5,500 nt of DNA from Legionella genomosp. 1 (GTDB lineage: Bacteria; Pseudomonadota; Gammaproteobacteria; Legionellales; Legionellaceae): contig CAMDBQ010000114.1 of the NCBI GenBank assembly GCA_945889365.1, forward strand, positions 1-5,500, read 5' to 3'. Position numbers and translations under genes: made by a program. Below, piece after piece: positions 1 through 5,011 of the stretch (position 1 is its first letter; every line of letters begins with the position of its first letter). The notes beneath the pieces were generated by a model that was not told the DNA's origin, made no database searches, and saw only the letters and a program-made list of their open reading frames with translations.

Positions 1-335
1 TCAGCTTTGTTCGTTTCACGCCGGCTTTGCCACAGCGCTTTTTCTAGTTTGCGGTCCGGCGTGATATTTTGATCATTAAATATATCCAGCAAGGGCTGAT
101 GTGGTATATCAAGTAGATTTGCATACGCTCGCAAATAACCTTTGATAAACACAGCCTCTGGCATGTTTTTATAATCATCCGCTTCCAGGAATTTAATCAC
201 ACTCCCACGCAAATGCAGCTTACCCGCTACAAACTCAACAGAATAACCTTTTTGATTGCGAGCATAAGCCAATTGTGCACCGGGTTTTTCATGTGTATGT
301 TCTTCAGCTTCATGTGCCGCTGTTTGTATGTTCAT
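1..335 (-). CDS. rodZ: RodZ-like cytoskeletal HTH protein, N-terminal part (cut by window edge)
   Basis: Reading from the ATG at 335-333, 111 codons stay open to the window edge. RodZ is an inner-membrane protein that links the MreB cytoskeleton to the cell-wall elongation machinery and keeps rod shape. The visible part is the cytoplasmic RodZ-type helix-turn-helix domain, about residues 18-85: 'GAQLAYARNQKGYSVEFVAG', then LHLRGSVIKFLEADDY around 40-55 and the signature FIKGYLRAYANLLDIP at 63-78. The charged stretch at 95-111 (RKLEKALWQSRRETNKA) fits the juxtamembrane region. The membrane helix and periplasmic domain would lie outside the window. The start is supported by a GGAG Shine-Dalgarno at 342-345, 6 nt upstream. 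In many gammaproteobacteria pilF sits between rlmN and rodZ; it is absent here. A generic HTH_25 protein is the alternative, but the location next to rlmN favours RodZ. Confidence 0.85.
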   Translation of the reverse strand, partial: MNIQTAAHEAEEHTHEKPGAQLAYARNQKGYSVEFVAGKLHLRGSVIKFLEADDYKNMPEAVFIKGYLRAYANLLDIPHQPLLDIFNDQNITPDRKLEKALWQSRRETNKA

Positions 336-427
336 TTTTTGCTCCGATAGTATTGGATTCGCAATTAGCACCCTGTTTACAGATATGTTAAAAAACCGCA
401 AAGCAATGAGAGAGATCAAGTCACGTA

Positions 428-449
428 ATTTGAATCCGAATTCTCAAAT
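428..449 (-). other. Possible 5'-terminal stem-loop in the rodZ leader
   Basis: On the minus strand an ATTT arm and a GAAT arm pair with ATTC-AAAT around a TCGG loop, giving 8 bp with a 2-nt bulge (GA). It would begin within a base or two of the start site expected from the -10 box at 457-462. Such a 5' hairpin could stabilise the leader, but the stem is AT-rich and could be chance. Confidence 0.25.
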
Positions 450-456
450 GTTGGAT

Positions 457-485
457 AGTATAACTGTGAATAAGGAAGGTGTCAC
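457..485 (-). promoter_or_regulatory. Predicted sigma70 promoter of rodZ
   Basis: Read on the minus strand, GTGACA (480-485, 5 of 6 to TTGACA) and TATACT (457-462, 5 of 6 to TATAAT) are separated by exactly 17 bp. The -35 box overlaps the TGA stop codon of rlmN (482-484). Transcription would start near 450 and give a leader of about 115 nt before the rodZ ATG. The promoter suggests rodZ is at least partly independent of the ndk-rlmN transcript. Confidence 0.6.
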
Positions 486-1594
486 GCGGTGGCGCTAGCC
501 GGCACAAAATGCATTTTTTGCCACCGCCTGGCCCTGCTGGTTCTATCTTGCACTTCACCAGCTAACTGTCCACAGGCAGCATCAATATCATCTCCGCGGG
601 TTTTGCGGGTAATGGTATTAATTCCCTTCGCAACCAATTGATCACGAAACGCATCAATTGCCGCTTTTGATGAACGTTGATATTCCGTCAATGGAAATGG
701 ATTAAACGGAATTAAATTAACTTTTGACGGCACATTTTTCAAAAGCTTAATCAACGCTTCTGCATGCTCTGGTTGATCGTTAACCCCTTTCAGCATGACA
801 TATTCAAAGGTTACCACACGCTTTGGCTCATCTTTAAAGTAGCGCGCGCACAACTCCATTAACTGAGCCAGTGGGTATTTTTTGTTAATGGGCACCAATA
901 TATTACGTAATTCATCCGTAGGCGCATGCAAGGACACGGCAAGTGCAACAGGACTTTTCTCGCGTAAACGTTCCATTTCAGGAATGATACCTGAGGTACT
1001 TAATGTCACACGGCGCTTTGATAATCCATATGCAAAGTCATCCATCATGATATCCATGGCGGCAACGACAGGCTCGAAATTCAGTAAAGGTTCACCCATG
1101 CCCATCATGACCACATTGGTAACGCGCTTGTCATGCTCACCCTCTTTTTGCGACAACTCACGCACAGCGAGCCAAACCTGGCCTATAATTTCAGCAGTTG
1201 ATAAATTTCGGTTAAAACCTTGTTTTCCAGTTGAGCAGAAACTGCAATTCAGTGCGCAACCAACCTGAGAAGACACACATAACGTACCGCGCTTCACTTC
1301 AGGAATGTACACCATTTCGATTGAATTACCACAAGCCAGCTTGAGCAGCCATTTATGTGTGCCGTCACTGGATTGTTGGCAGGTGATAATTTCAGGCAAG
1401 CTGATTTCTGCGATTTGGGTAAGCCGCTCACGCAGCACCTTACCCAAGTTGGTCATTTGTGCAAAATCATAGAAACCAAACTGATGGATCCATTGCATCA
1501 ATTGTTGCGCACGGAATGGTTTTTCACCGATATCAGTAAAAAACTGGCGCATTTGTTGATAGTTGAAATCTAGCAGGTTGATTTTTTGATTCAT
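482..1594 (-). CDS. rlmN: Dual-specificity RNA methyltransferase RlmN
   Basis: This cytoplasmic radical SAM enzyme methylates C2 of adenosine 2503 in 23S rRNA and, in characterised homologues, A37 of certain tRNAs. The 370-aa length is normal. The radical SAM cluster motif CxxxCxxC is at C113, C117 and C120. C106 aligns with a conserved cysteine of the family, and C341 in RGDDIDAACGQLAG is the methyl-carrying cysteine expected near the C-terminus. Other family signatures are GMGEPL (165-170), the LSTSG segment (198-202), SLHAP (221-225) and the FEYVMLKGVND segment (263-273). All catalytic cysteines are present, so it should be active. The last about 20 residues, after RTSRARRW, are unremarkable tail. 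The gene follows ndk by 6 bp and has no clear Shine-Dalgarno, so translation is probably coupled to ndk. The ATG at 1594 is kept because the product begins with the usual family N-terminus (QKINLLDF). Confidence 0.97.
   Translation of the reverse strand: MNQKINLLDFNYQQMRQFFTDIGEKPFRAQQLMQWIHQFGFYDFAQMTNLGKVLRERLTQIAEISLPEIITCQQSSDGTHKWLLKLACGNSIEMVYIPEVKRGTLCVSSQVGCALNCSFCSTGKQGFNRNLSTAEIIGQVWLAVRELSQKEGEHDKRVTNVVMMGMGEPLLNFEPVVAAMDIMMDDFAYGLSKRRVTLSTSGIIPEMERLREKSPVALAVSLHAPTDELRNILVPINKKYPLAQLMELCARYFKDEPKRVVTFEYVMLKGVNDQPEHAEALIKLLKNVPSKVNLIPFNPFPLTEYQRSSKAAIDAFRDQLVAKGINTITRKTRGDDIDAACGQLAGEVQDRTSRARRWQKMHFVPASATA
486..527. repeat. 8-bp GC-rich inverted repeat at the 3' end of rlmN
   Basis: GCGGTGGC (486-493) and GCCACCGC (520-527) are perfect inverted copies separated by 26 nt, inside the last 15 codons of rlmN. 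The RNA could form a hairpin just before the stop codon. No run of U follows in the minus direction, so it is not a standard intrinsic terminator. It might slow RNase decay or partially terminate the transcript; chance is also possible. Confidence 0.35.
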
Positions 1595-1600
1595 GGCGAC

Positions 1601-2029
1601 TTAGACTCGAGCGCAAAGGTCATGCGGTTCGAAAAAGTACGCGATTTCTTGGGCAGCTGTTTCAGCACTGTCAGAACCGTGTACGGCATTGGCATCAATG
1701 CTATCAGCAAAATCAGCACGAATCGTTCCAGGAGCTGCATCTTTAGGATTGGTTGCACCCATCAGATCACGGTGTTTAGCAATCGCATGGGTACCTTGCA
1801 ATGCTTGAATCATTACAGGGCCTGAAATCATGAACGATACCAATGCATTAAAGAAAGGACGTTCTTTATGAACAGCGTAGAAACCTTCGGCTTGCTCACG
1901 TGTCAATTGCGCCATTTTTGCAGCAACAACGTTTAAGCCAGCTTGCTCAAAACGTGTGTAAATTTGACCGATAACAGACTTAGCGACTGCATCCGGTTTA
2001 ATAATAGACAGGGTCAATTCAGTGGTCAT
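1601..2029 (-). CDS. ndk: Nucleoside diphosphate kinase
   Basis: Ndk transfers the terminal phosphate of ATP to other (d)NDPs by a phospho-histidine intermediate and so balances nucleoside triphosphate pools in the cytoplasm. The 142-aa length is standard. The active-site signature NAVHGSDS runs from 114 to 121, with catalytic His117. Other conserved nucleotide and structural residues are visible: K11 in IIKPDAV, Y51, R87 in HRDLMGATNP, R104 in GTIRADF, N114, S119 and E128. No key residue is missing. The start at 2029 has a good GGAG Shine-Dalgarno at 2036-2039, 6 nt upstream, and a consensus TATAAT -10 box lies at 2067-2072. It is first in a two-gene unit with rlmN, an arrangement common in gammaproteobacteria. 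Confidence 0.97.
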   Translation of the reverse strand: MTTELTLSIIKPDAVAKSVIGQIYTRFEQAGLNVVAAKMAQLTREQAEGFYAVHKERPFFNALVSFMISGPVMIQALQGTHAIAKHRDLMGATNPKDAAPGTIRADFADSIDANAVHGSDSAETAAQEIAYFFEPHDLCARV

Positions 2030-2066
2030 GGTGAACTCCGTAGTATTTAGGCATCAAAAATCAGGC

Positions 2067-2095
2067 ATTATACACGAAGAAAGGGTAATTTGGTA
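2067..2095 (-). promoter_or_regulatory. Predicted promoter of ndk-rlmN (perfect -10, weak -35)
   Basis: Read on the minus strand, the region has a perfect TATAAT at 2067-2072. At 17 bp spacing the -35 position (2090-2095) reads TACCAA, a poor match to TTGACA. Transcription would start near 2060, giving a leader of about 30 nt. The weak -35 box is covered by a perfect dyad (2085-2103), which suggests a regulator may act here. Read-through from the minC-lpxH unit upstream is also possible. Confidence 0.6.
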
Positions 2096-2103
2096 CAAAT
2101 TAC
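2085..2103. promoter_or_regulatory. Perfect 8-bp dyad over the ndk -35 region (candidate operator or weak terminator)
   Basis: GTAATTTG and CAAATTAC are perfect inverted copies separated by only 3 bp. The 19-bp length and symmetry are typical of a dimeric regulator site, and its centre falls about 34 bp upstream of the expected ndk start. It also lies 10 bp past the stop codon of the 2114-2764 gene. The RNA hairpin would be AT-rich and is followed in the minus direction by CCCTTTCTT, not a solid U-tract, so termination would be weak. Confidence 0.4.
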
Positions 2104-2113
2104 ATTGGTTTCC

Positions 2114-2764
2114 CTACTCGCCAATTAAAGCATTAAATTCCAATGCGACGAGATTCTCCTCTACCTTGGCATCATCAATGCGATAATCAGACAAAAGACC
2201 AAGCAACTCCGTGACGTGCAAAATCAGATTATAAAACTGGCCACGGAAATTACGACAGTTGACATTGACTTCCTCTGCCTGCTCAAGGTACCTGATGATG
2301 GTTGCTTCAAGCTCCTCTCGAACGGCCGATGAATTCGAATCCTGAGACAATGCGATAAGACTTGCCTGACTTTCAGCAATCAAGATTTGATGCGCATCTT
2401 CCTGCTTGCGAAAGGCTTCGCCCATGTCAATCAGCTTAAGACGCTGCTGCTCAAGATCATCGCGCGTCATTCCACCCGGTGATTCTGCATCTTTGGCATC
2501 TTCACCAGATAACAGGTAATCAACAAATAATTTTTGTGCATACATTTGATAATCATGTGCCTGCTGAAAAATAATGCCGTTGAACACATTTTTCAACGGC
2601 ACACGCAGTAATGTGAAATAGACGCTAAGCGGGTCTTTTACTGCCTTAATTAACTCATCATGTGGCAAATGAACGTTAAACCGCTCGAGAATCCGTTCGG
2701 CCGTGAGCAAACCATACGTTGAAAACCACGCAGACCAATCCGTTTGTTCCTGTTTTTCGTTCAT
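2114..2764 (-). CDS. Hypothetical helical protein, 216 aa
   Basis: I do not recognise this protein. It has no signal peptide and no membrane segment, so a soluble cytoplasmic location is likely. Residues 10-85 are rich in aromatic and hydrophobic positions (DWSAWFSTYG, LSVYFTLLRVP, YAQKLFVDYLL) and look like a compact helical domain. A short polar linker follows (about 88-100, GEDAKDAESPGG). Residues 101-167 are charged and heptad-like, a probable coiled coil, and the C-terminus (173-216) is again amphipathic helix. The protein is acidic overall. The only cysteine is C170. The ATG at 2764 has an AGGA Shine-Dalgarno at 2771-2774 with 6 nt spacing. It is the last gene of the minC-lpxH-orf227 unit, 19 bp after its neighbour. 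Coding is supported by length, Shine-Dalgarno and operon position; no function can be assigned. Confidence 0.85.
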   Translation of the reverse strand: MNEKQEQTDWSAWFSTYGLLTAERILERFNVHLPHDELIKAVKDPLSVYFTLLRVPLKNVFNGIIFQQAHDYQMYAQKLFVDYLLSGEDAKDAESPGGMTRDDLEQQRLKLIDMGEAFRKQEDAHQILIAESQASLIALSQDSNSSAVREELEATIIRYLEQAEEVNVNCRNFRGQFYNLILHVTELLGLLSDYRIDDAKVEENLVALEFNALIGE

Positions 2765-2783
2765 TGTTCGTCCTGTTTTAAGG

Positions 2784-3467
2784 TCACATTCCGGGTATTG
2801 AGTTCTGGTTAGGACGGACTATATCTTCAAGGTACCCTTGAAAATCACCCTTCATCCCTTCAAATGCACCAGAGTCCAATGCCTGTCCCCCAGCCCTCCT
2901 ATTATATTGACTTAGGCTGCCATTCACAGCAGAAGGATCATAGCCCTTTCCTTCGAAAAAATTCACTACTAGAGCGGAAAATATGTCCGCTAGCTCCTGT
3001 GTTATCGGCTTTCCATCAGAACGCTTAAGCTTACAGGACACACATTTGTCCGCATTAAAATCAAGAGTATATTGAAGTTCCAGTTCTTGTGGTGCGGCTT
3101 TAGGTATAATCCCACCAATGAAATCAACAGCCCCACCAATGACATCAACAATCCCACCTATAATAATTGGAGCCTGAGCCTGTAGCGCTTCGGCAGTTAC
3201 CAAACAAAAAGCAAACTGGGCACTCATCGCGGATTGCAATGAATCGTAACCCATTTGCCTGTTATGATAAAACTCCTTCGCCATTTTGCTAACCTCTTCC
3301 CATTTAGGTTGGGCTTTGTTTTTGAGGTCACGATAATGCTCTGCTTTAGAACTGGCTTCAGCGGCTGCGGCAGCTTCAGCCTGTTTAGCTAATGCGATCG
3401 CTTCCAGTCTTTGCGCTTCATTTCTTTGTTCCTCAAACGAACGTAGGTTTTCTTCTCTAGTTGGCAT
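2784..3467 (-). CDS. Hypothetical protein with N-terminal coiled coil and glycine heptad repeats, 227 aa
   Basis: No family is recognised. Residues 1-70 are charged and Ala/Glu/Lys-rich, with a poly-Ala core near 30-38, and are predicted coiled coil. Residues 100-122 form a hydrophobic, glycine-rich stretch built from a heptad: IGGIVDV, IGGAVDF, IGGIIPK. It could be a membrane-inserting or tightly packed glycine-zipper helix, although Asp108 and Asp115 interrupt a simple transmembrane segment. The rest (125-227) is mixed: a single CxxC (C142, C145) and a Gly/Asn/Gln-rich tail. There is no N-terminal signal peptide. The ATG is 2 bp past the lpxH stop and its Shine-Dalgarno (AGGGG, 3475-3479) lies inside the final lpxH codons, implying translational coupling. 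It could be an envelope-associated partner of the lpxH product or a passenger gene; neither can be shown here. Confidence 0.82.
   Translation of the reverse strand: MPTREENLRSFEEQRNEAQRLEAIALAKQAEAAAAAEASSKAEHYRDLKNKAQPKWEEVSKMAKEFYHNRQMGYDSLQSAMSAQFAFCLVTAEALQAQAPIIIGGIVDVIGGAVDFIGGIIPKAAPQELELQYTLDFNADKCVSCKLKRSDGKPITQELADIFSALVVNFFEGKGYDPSAVNGSLSQYNRRAGGQALDSGAFEGMKGDFQGYLEDIVRPNQNSIPGM
3111..3158 (-). repeat. 21-bp in-frame tandem repeat inside the 227-aa gene
   Basis: Two full 21-bp units (3111-3131 and 3132-3152) match at 18 of 21 positions, and a third begins at 3153 with the same CCCACC before diverging. On the coding strand each unit starts with GGTGGG and encodes a GG-x-VD-x-I heptad, so the duplications keep the frame. 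The near identity at the DNA level points to a fairly recent slippage duplication. Confidence 0.8.
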
Positions 3468-3469
3468 TT

Positions 3470-4198
3470 TTATCCCCCTGTTAATTGCGTAAAATACAAA
3501 CCCATTGAATTATCGTAGCACATAATCAGCGGATTGTCATCCCAATCACTCAGCACATATTGTCGATAAGATGTCCCTTGATAATCATGTGTGGTAAGCC
3601 CCGGTTTATGTGTATGACCATGCACCAAAATAGTAACGTCTAATTGTTGCATATGATTTAACATGTCAGCAATAACAACATCCATTTGTGAGGCAGGTTT
3701 ACTCCGATTCGCTTGACTGCTCGCGCGCACCTTGTTAACCAGGCCGGCACGTATGGACAAAGGCAATCGCAAAAAAATCATGGGGAAAATCCGATTGCGT
3801 GTTAAGCGCCGCAACCATTGATGCCCTTTATCAAGGGTGCAATAGCGATCACCGTGCACCAGTAAAACACGCTCGTTACCGAGTGTGATCATCGTCGGTT
3901 CGGTTAATTTGATTACGTTTGCTCGTTTGGCAAAGCGATCGCCCAGCAAAAAATCTCGATTGCCAGGCATAAAATAAACCGTTACCCCTTGAGATACCAG
4001 CCAAGCCAACCGCTCAACTATCGAACTGCTCCATTCATCGATCGCATCATCACCGGTCCACACATGAAAAAAATCACCCAGAATATACACAGCACGTGTA
4101 TTCGTTGCCGCCCAAGAAATAAATCGGTTAAAACGCTCAGTAATCGCTGCTTCATCAGGATGCAAATGCAAATCAGATATAAAAGCGGCGTCAATCAT
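3470..4198 (-). CDS. lpxH: UDP-2,3-diacylglucosamine diphosphatase LpxH
   Basis: LpxH hydrolyses UDP-2,3-diacylglucosamine to lipid X and UMP, the fourth step of lipid A synthesis, at the inner face of the cytoplasmic membrane. It is a Mn-dependent calcineurin-type phosphoesterase. The metal ligands are all visible: D9 and H11 in ISDLHLH, D42 in ILGDFF, N80 in MPGNRDFLLG, H115 in LVHGDRYC, and H195 and H197 in LVHGHTHKPG. R81 after N80 is the conserved active-site arginine. The hydrophobic helical cap that docks the acyl chains is about residues 125-175 (RNRIFPMIFLRLPLSIRAGLV region). The 242-aa length is normal and no key residue is lost. The start codon overlaps the minC stop in an ATGA, so the two are translationally coupled. 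The organism therefore makes lipid A by the LpxH route, not LpxI or LpxG. Confidence 0.96.
   Translation of the reverse strand: MIDAAFISDLHLHPDEAAITERFNRFISWAATNTRAVYILGDFFHVWTGDDAIDEWSSSIVERLAWLVSQGVTVYFMPGNRDFLLGDRFAKRANVIKLTEPTMITLGNERVLLVHGDRYCTLDKGHQWLRRLTRNRIFPMIFLRLPLSIRAGLVNKVRASSQANRSKPASQMDVVIADMLNHMQQLDVTILVHGHTHKPGLTTHDYQGTSYRQYVLSDWDDNPLIMCYDNSMGLYFTQLTGG
3475..3479 (-). promoter_or_regulatory. Shine-Dalgarno of the 227-aa gene, inside lpxH
   Basis: AGGGG on the minus strand lies within the last codons of lpxH (Thr-Gly-Gly-stop), 7 nt before the ATG at 3467. It fixes the start of the downstream gene and suggests its translation follows that of lpxH. Confidence 0.7.
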
Positions 4199-4947
4199 AA
4201 GGGCTCTATTTGAATACGATCATCCTGAATAAAGATTTGACAAGGAACATCCATCGGCTCAATCGCATCTCTTAAGCGATAAAAACCAGCAATAGACACC
4301 AATTCCGCATCCAGTGATTGGCAAAAAATACGGGCCTGTTTGTCACCCGCAATGCCTGCCAACGCCCTGCCACGCAAAGCGCCGTATACATGAATATTGC
4401 CGTCGGCCAGCAGTTCCGCGCCATGACTAACCGATGCAGTAATGACCATATCACCGCCTTTACTCACCATTTGCTGACCTGAACGCACCGGAGTTGACAC
4501 TACTTTCGTCTTCGTCATTTCCACATCAGATTGAGCAGGTGGCGCAACCGGCTGATTAACTGCCGCTGCTTCACCCGTCCAGGGTTTATCTTGATTGGAA
4601 GAGCCATTCAACACAGCCAAACCTTGTGATTGAGCAAGGACGTTAAGCCGTGCATTGCCACCTTGAATGGCAATGGGAAGCAACCCGTGTTCTCGCATGC
4701 AGTGACAAAGATATTGTAAATCAAATTGCCCCATACTCAATTGCTCATCAGGGATCCCAGAGCAATCAAGCACCACAGGTGTTCTATCAAACAGACGTGG
4801 AGCCTTGGCCACGGCTTCAGATAGTTGCTGTGCAAAAAGCTCGCCATCCGTGTCTAATAATTGTAAGACTGTCAAGGTGTAAAGACGGCCCTTTAATTTA
4901 AATGCCTGTGCTTTCAATATATTATCATTCATAACAGCGATACCCAT
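4195..4947 (-). CDS. minC: Septum site-determining protein MinC
   Basis: MinC inhibits FtsZ polymerisation away from midcell. MinD recruits it to the membrane and MinE drives its oscillation. The N-terminal FtsZ-inhibiting domain covers about residues 9-115 (FKLKGRLYTLTVLQL at 16-30). A proline/alanine linker follows at about 125-150. The beta-helical C-terminal MinD-binding and dimerisation domain starts at RSGQ (155-158) and includes HGAELLADGNIHVYGALRGR (175-194), AGIAGD (197-202) and AELVSIAG (214-221). The 250-aa length is typical. Two starts are possible: the ATG at 4947, or an in-frame ATG at 4932 (residue 6), neither with a strong Shine-Dalgarno. The shorter form begins MNDNILKAQ, like other MinC N-termini, and would leave a less extreme leader after the predicted promoter. 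No minD or minE lies next to it; the following gene is lpxH. Confidence 0.96.
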   Translation of the reverse strand: MGIAVMNDNILKAQAFKLKGRLYTLTVLQLLDTDGELFAQQLSEAVAKAPRLFDRTPVVLDCSGIPDEQLSMGQFDLQYLCHCMREHGLLPIAIQGGNARLNVLAQSQGLAVLNGSSNQDKPWTGEAAAVNQPVAPPAQSDVEMTKTKVVSTPVRSGQQMVSKGGDMVITASVSHGAELLADGNIHVYGALRGRALAGIAGDKQARIFCQSLDAELVSIAGFYRLRDAIEPMDVPCQIFIQDDRIQIEPL

Positions 4948-4961
4948 TGTCCGATTTTTTG

Positions 4962-4991
4962 TTTATACTAACATGCTACACGCTTTATAAA
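4962..4991. promoter_or_regulatory. Divergent minC/fadD promoter region with symmetric boxes
   Basis: TTTATA (4962-4967) and TATAAA (4986-4991) are 18 bp apart. On the plus strand they read as -35 and -10 for fadD; on the minus strand the same two boxes read TTTATA then TATAAA and could serve minC. A second fadD -10 candidate, TATACT (4964-4969), would give a more usual leader of about 36 nt but has no good -35. All matches are moderate, so the exact start sites are uncertain. Confidence 0.4.
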
Positions 4992-4997
4992 AATAAC

Positions 4998-5003
4998 AGA
5001 AGG
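4998..5003 (+). promoter_or_regulatory. Shine-Dalgarno of fadD, supporting a GTG start
   Basis: AGAAGG ends 8 nt before the GTG at 5012. The first in-frame ATG lies about 40 codons in (MNMGSE), past conserved FadD N-terminal sequence, so the GTG is the real start. Confidence 0.7.
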
Positions 5004-5011
5004 TCAATAAC

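Noticed and set aside
336..481. Remnant of pilF in the rlmN-rodZ gap
   Set aside because: The gap is short, with no TPR-like coding stretch; it is explained by a promoter and a leader.
882..1825. Open frames on the plus strand opposite rlmN and ndk (882-1268, 1355-1573, 1586-1825)
   Set aside because: They lie antisense to two certain genes, have no recognisable protein features, and are explained by the codon use of the real genes.
2085..2103. Strong intrinsic terminator after the 216-aa gene
   Set aside because: The stem is almost all A/T and the following sequence is C/T-mixed, not a U-run; an operator or at most a weak terminator fits better.
3103..3110. TATAAT on the plus strand at about 3105-3110 as a promoter
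   Set aside because: It is inside the minus-strand 227-aa gene, points antisense, and has no matching -35 box or downstream plus-strand gene.
3111..3158. 21-bp repeats as a CRISPR-like or intergenic repeat array
   Set aside because: The units are directly adjacent without spacers, only two to three in number, and in frame within a coding sequence.
3989..4901. Open frames at 3989-4213 (+), 4272-4454 (-) and 4650-4901 (+)
   Set aside because: They overlap lpxH and minC in other frames, lack family motifs, and have no independent support.
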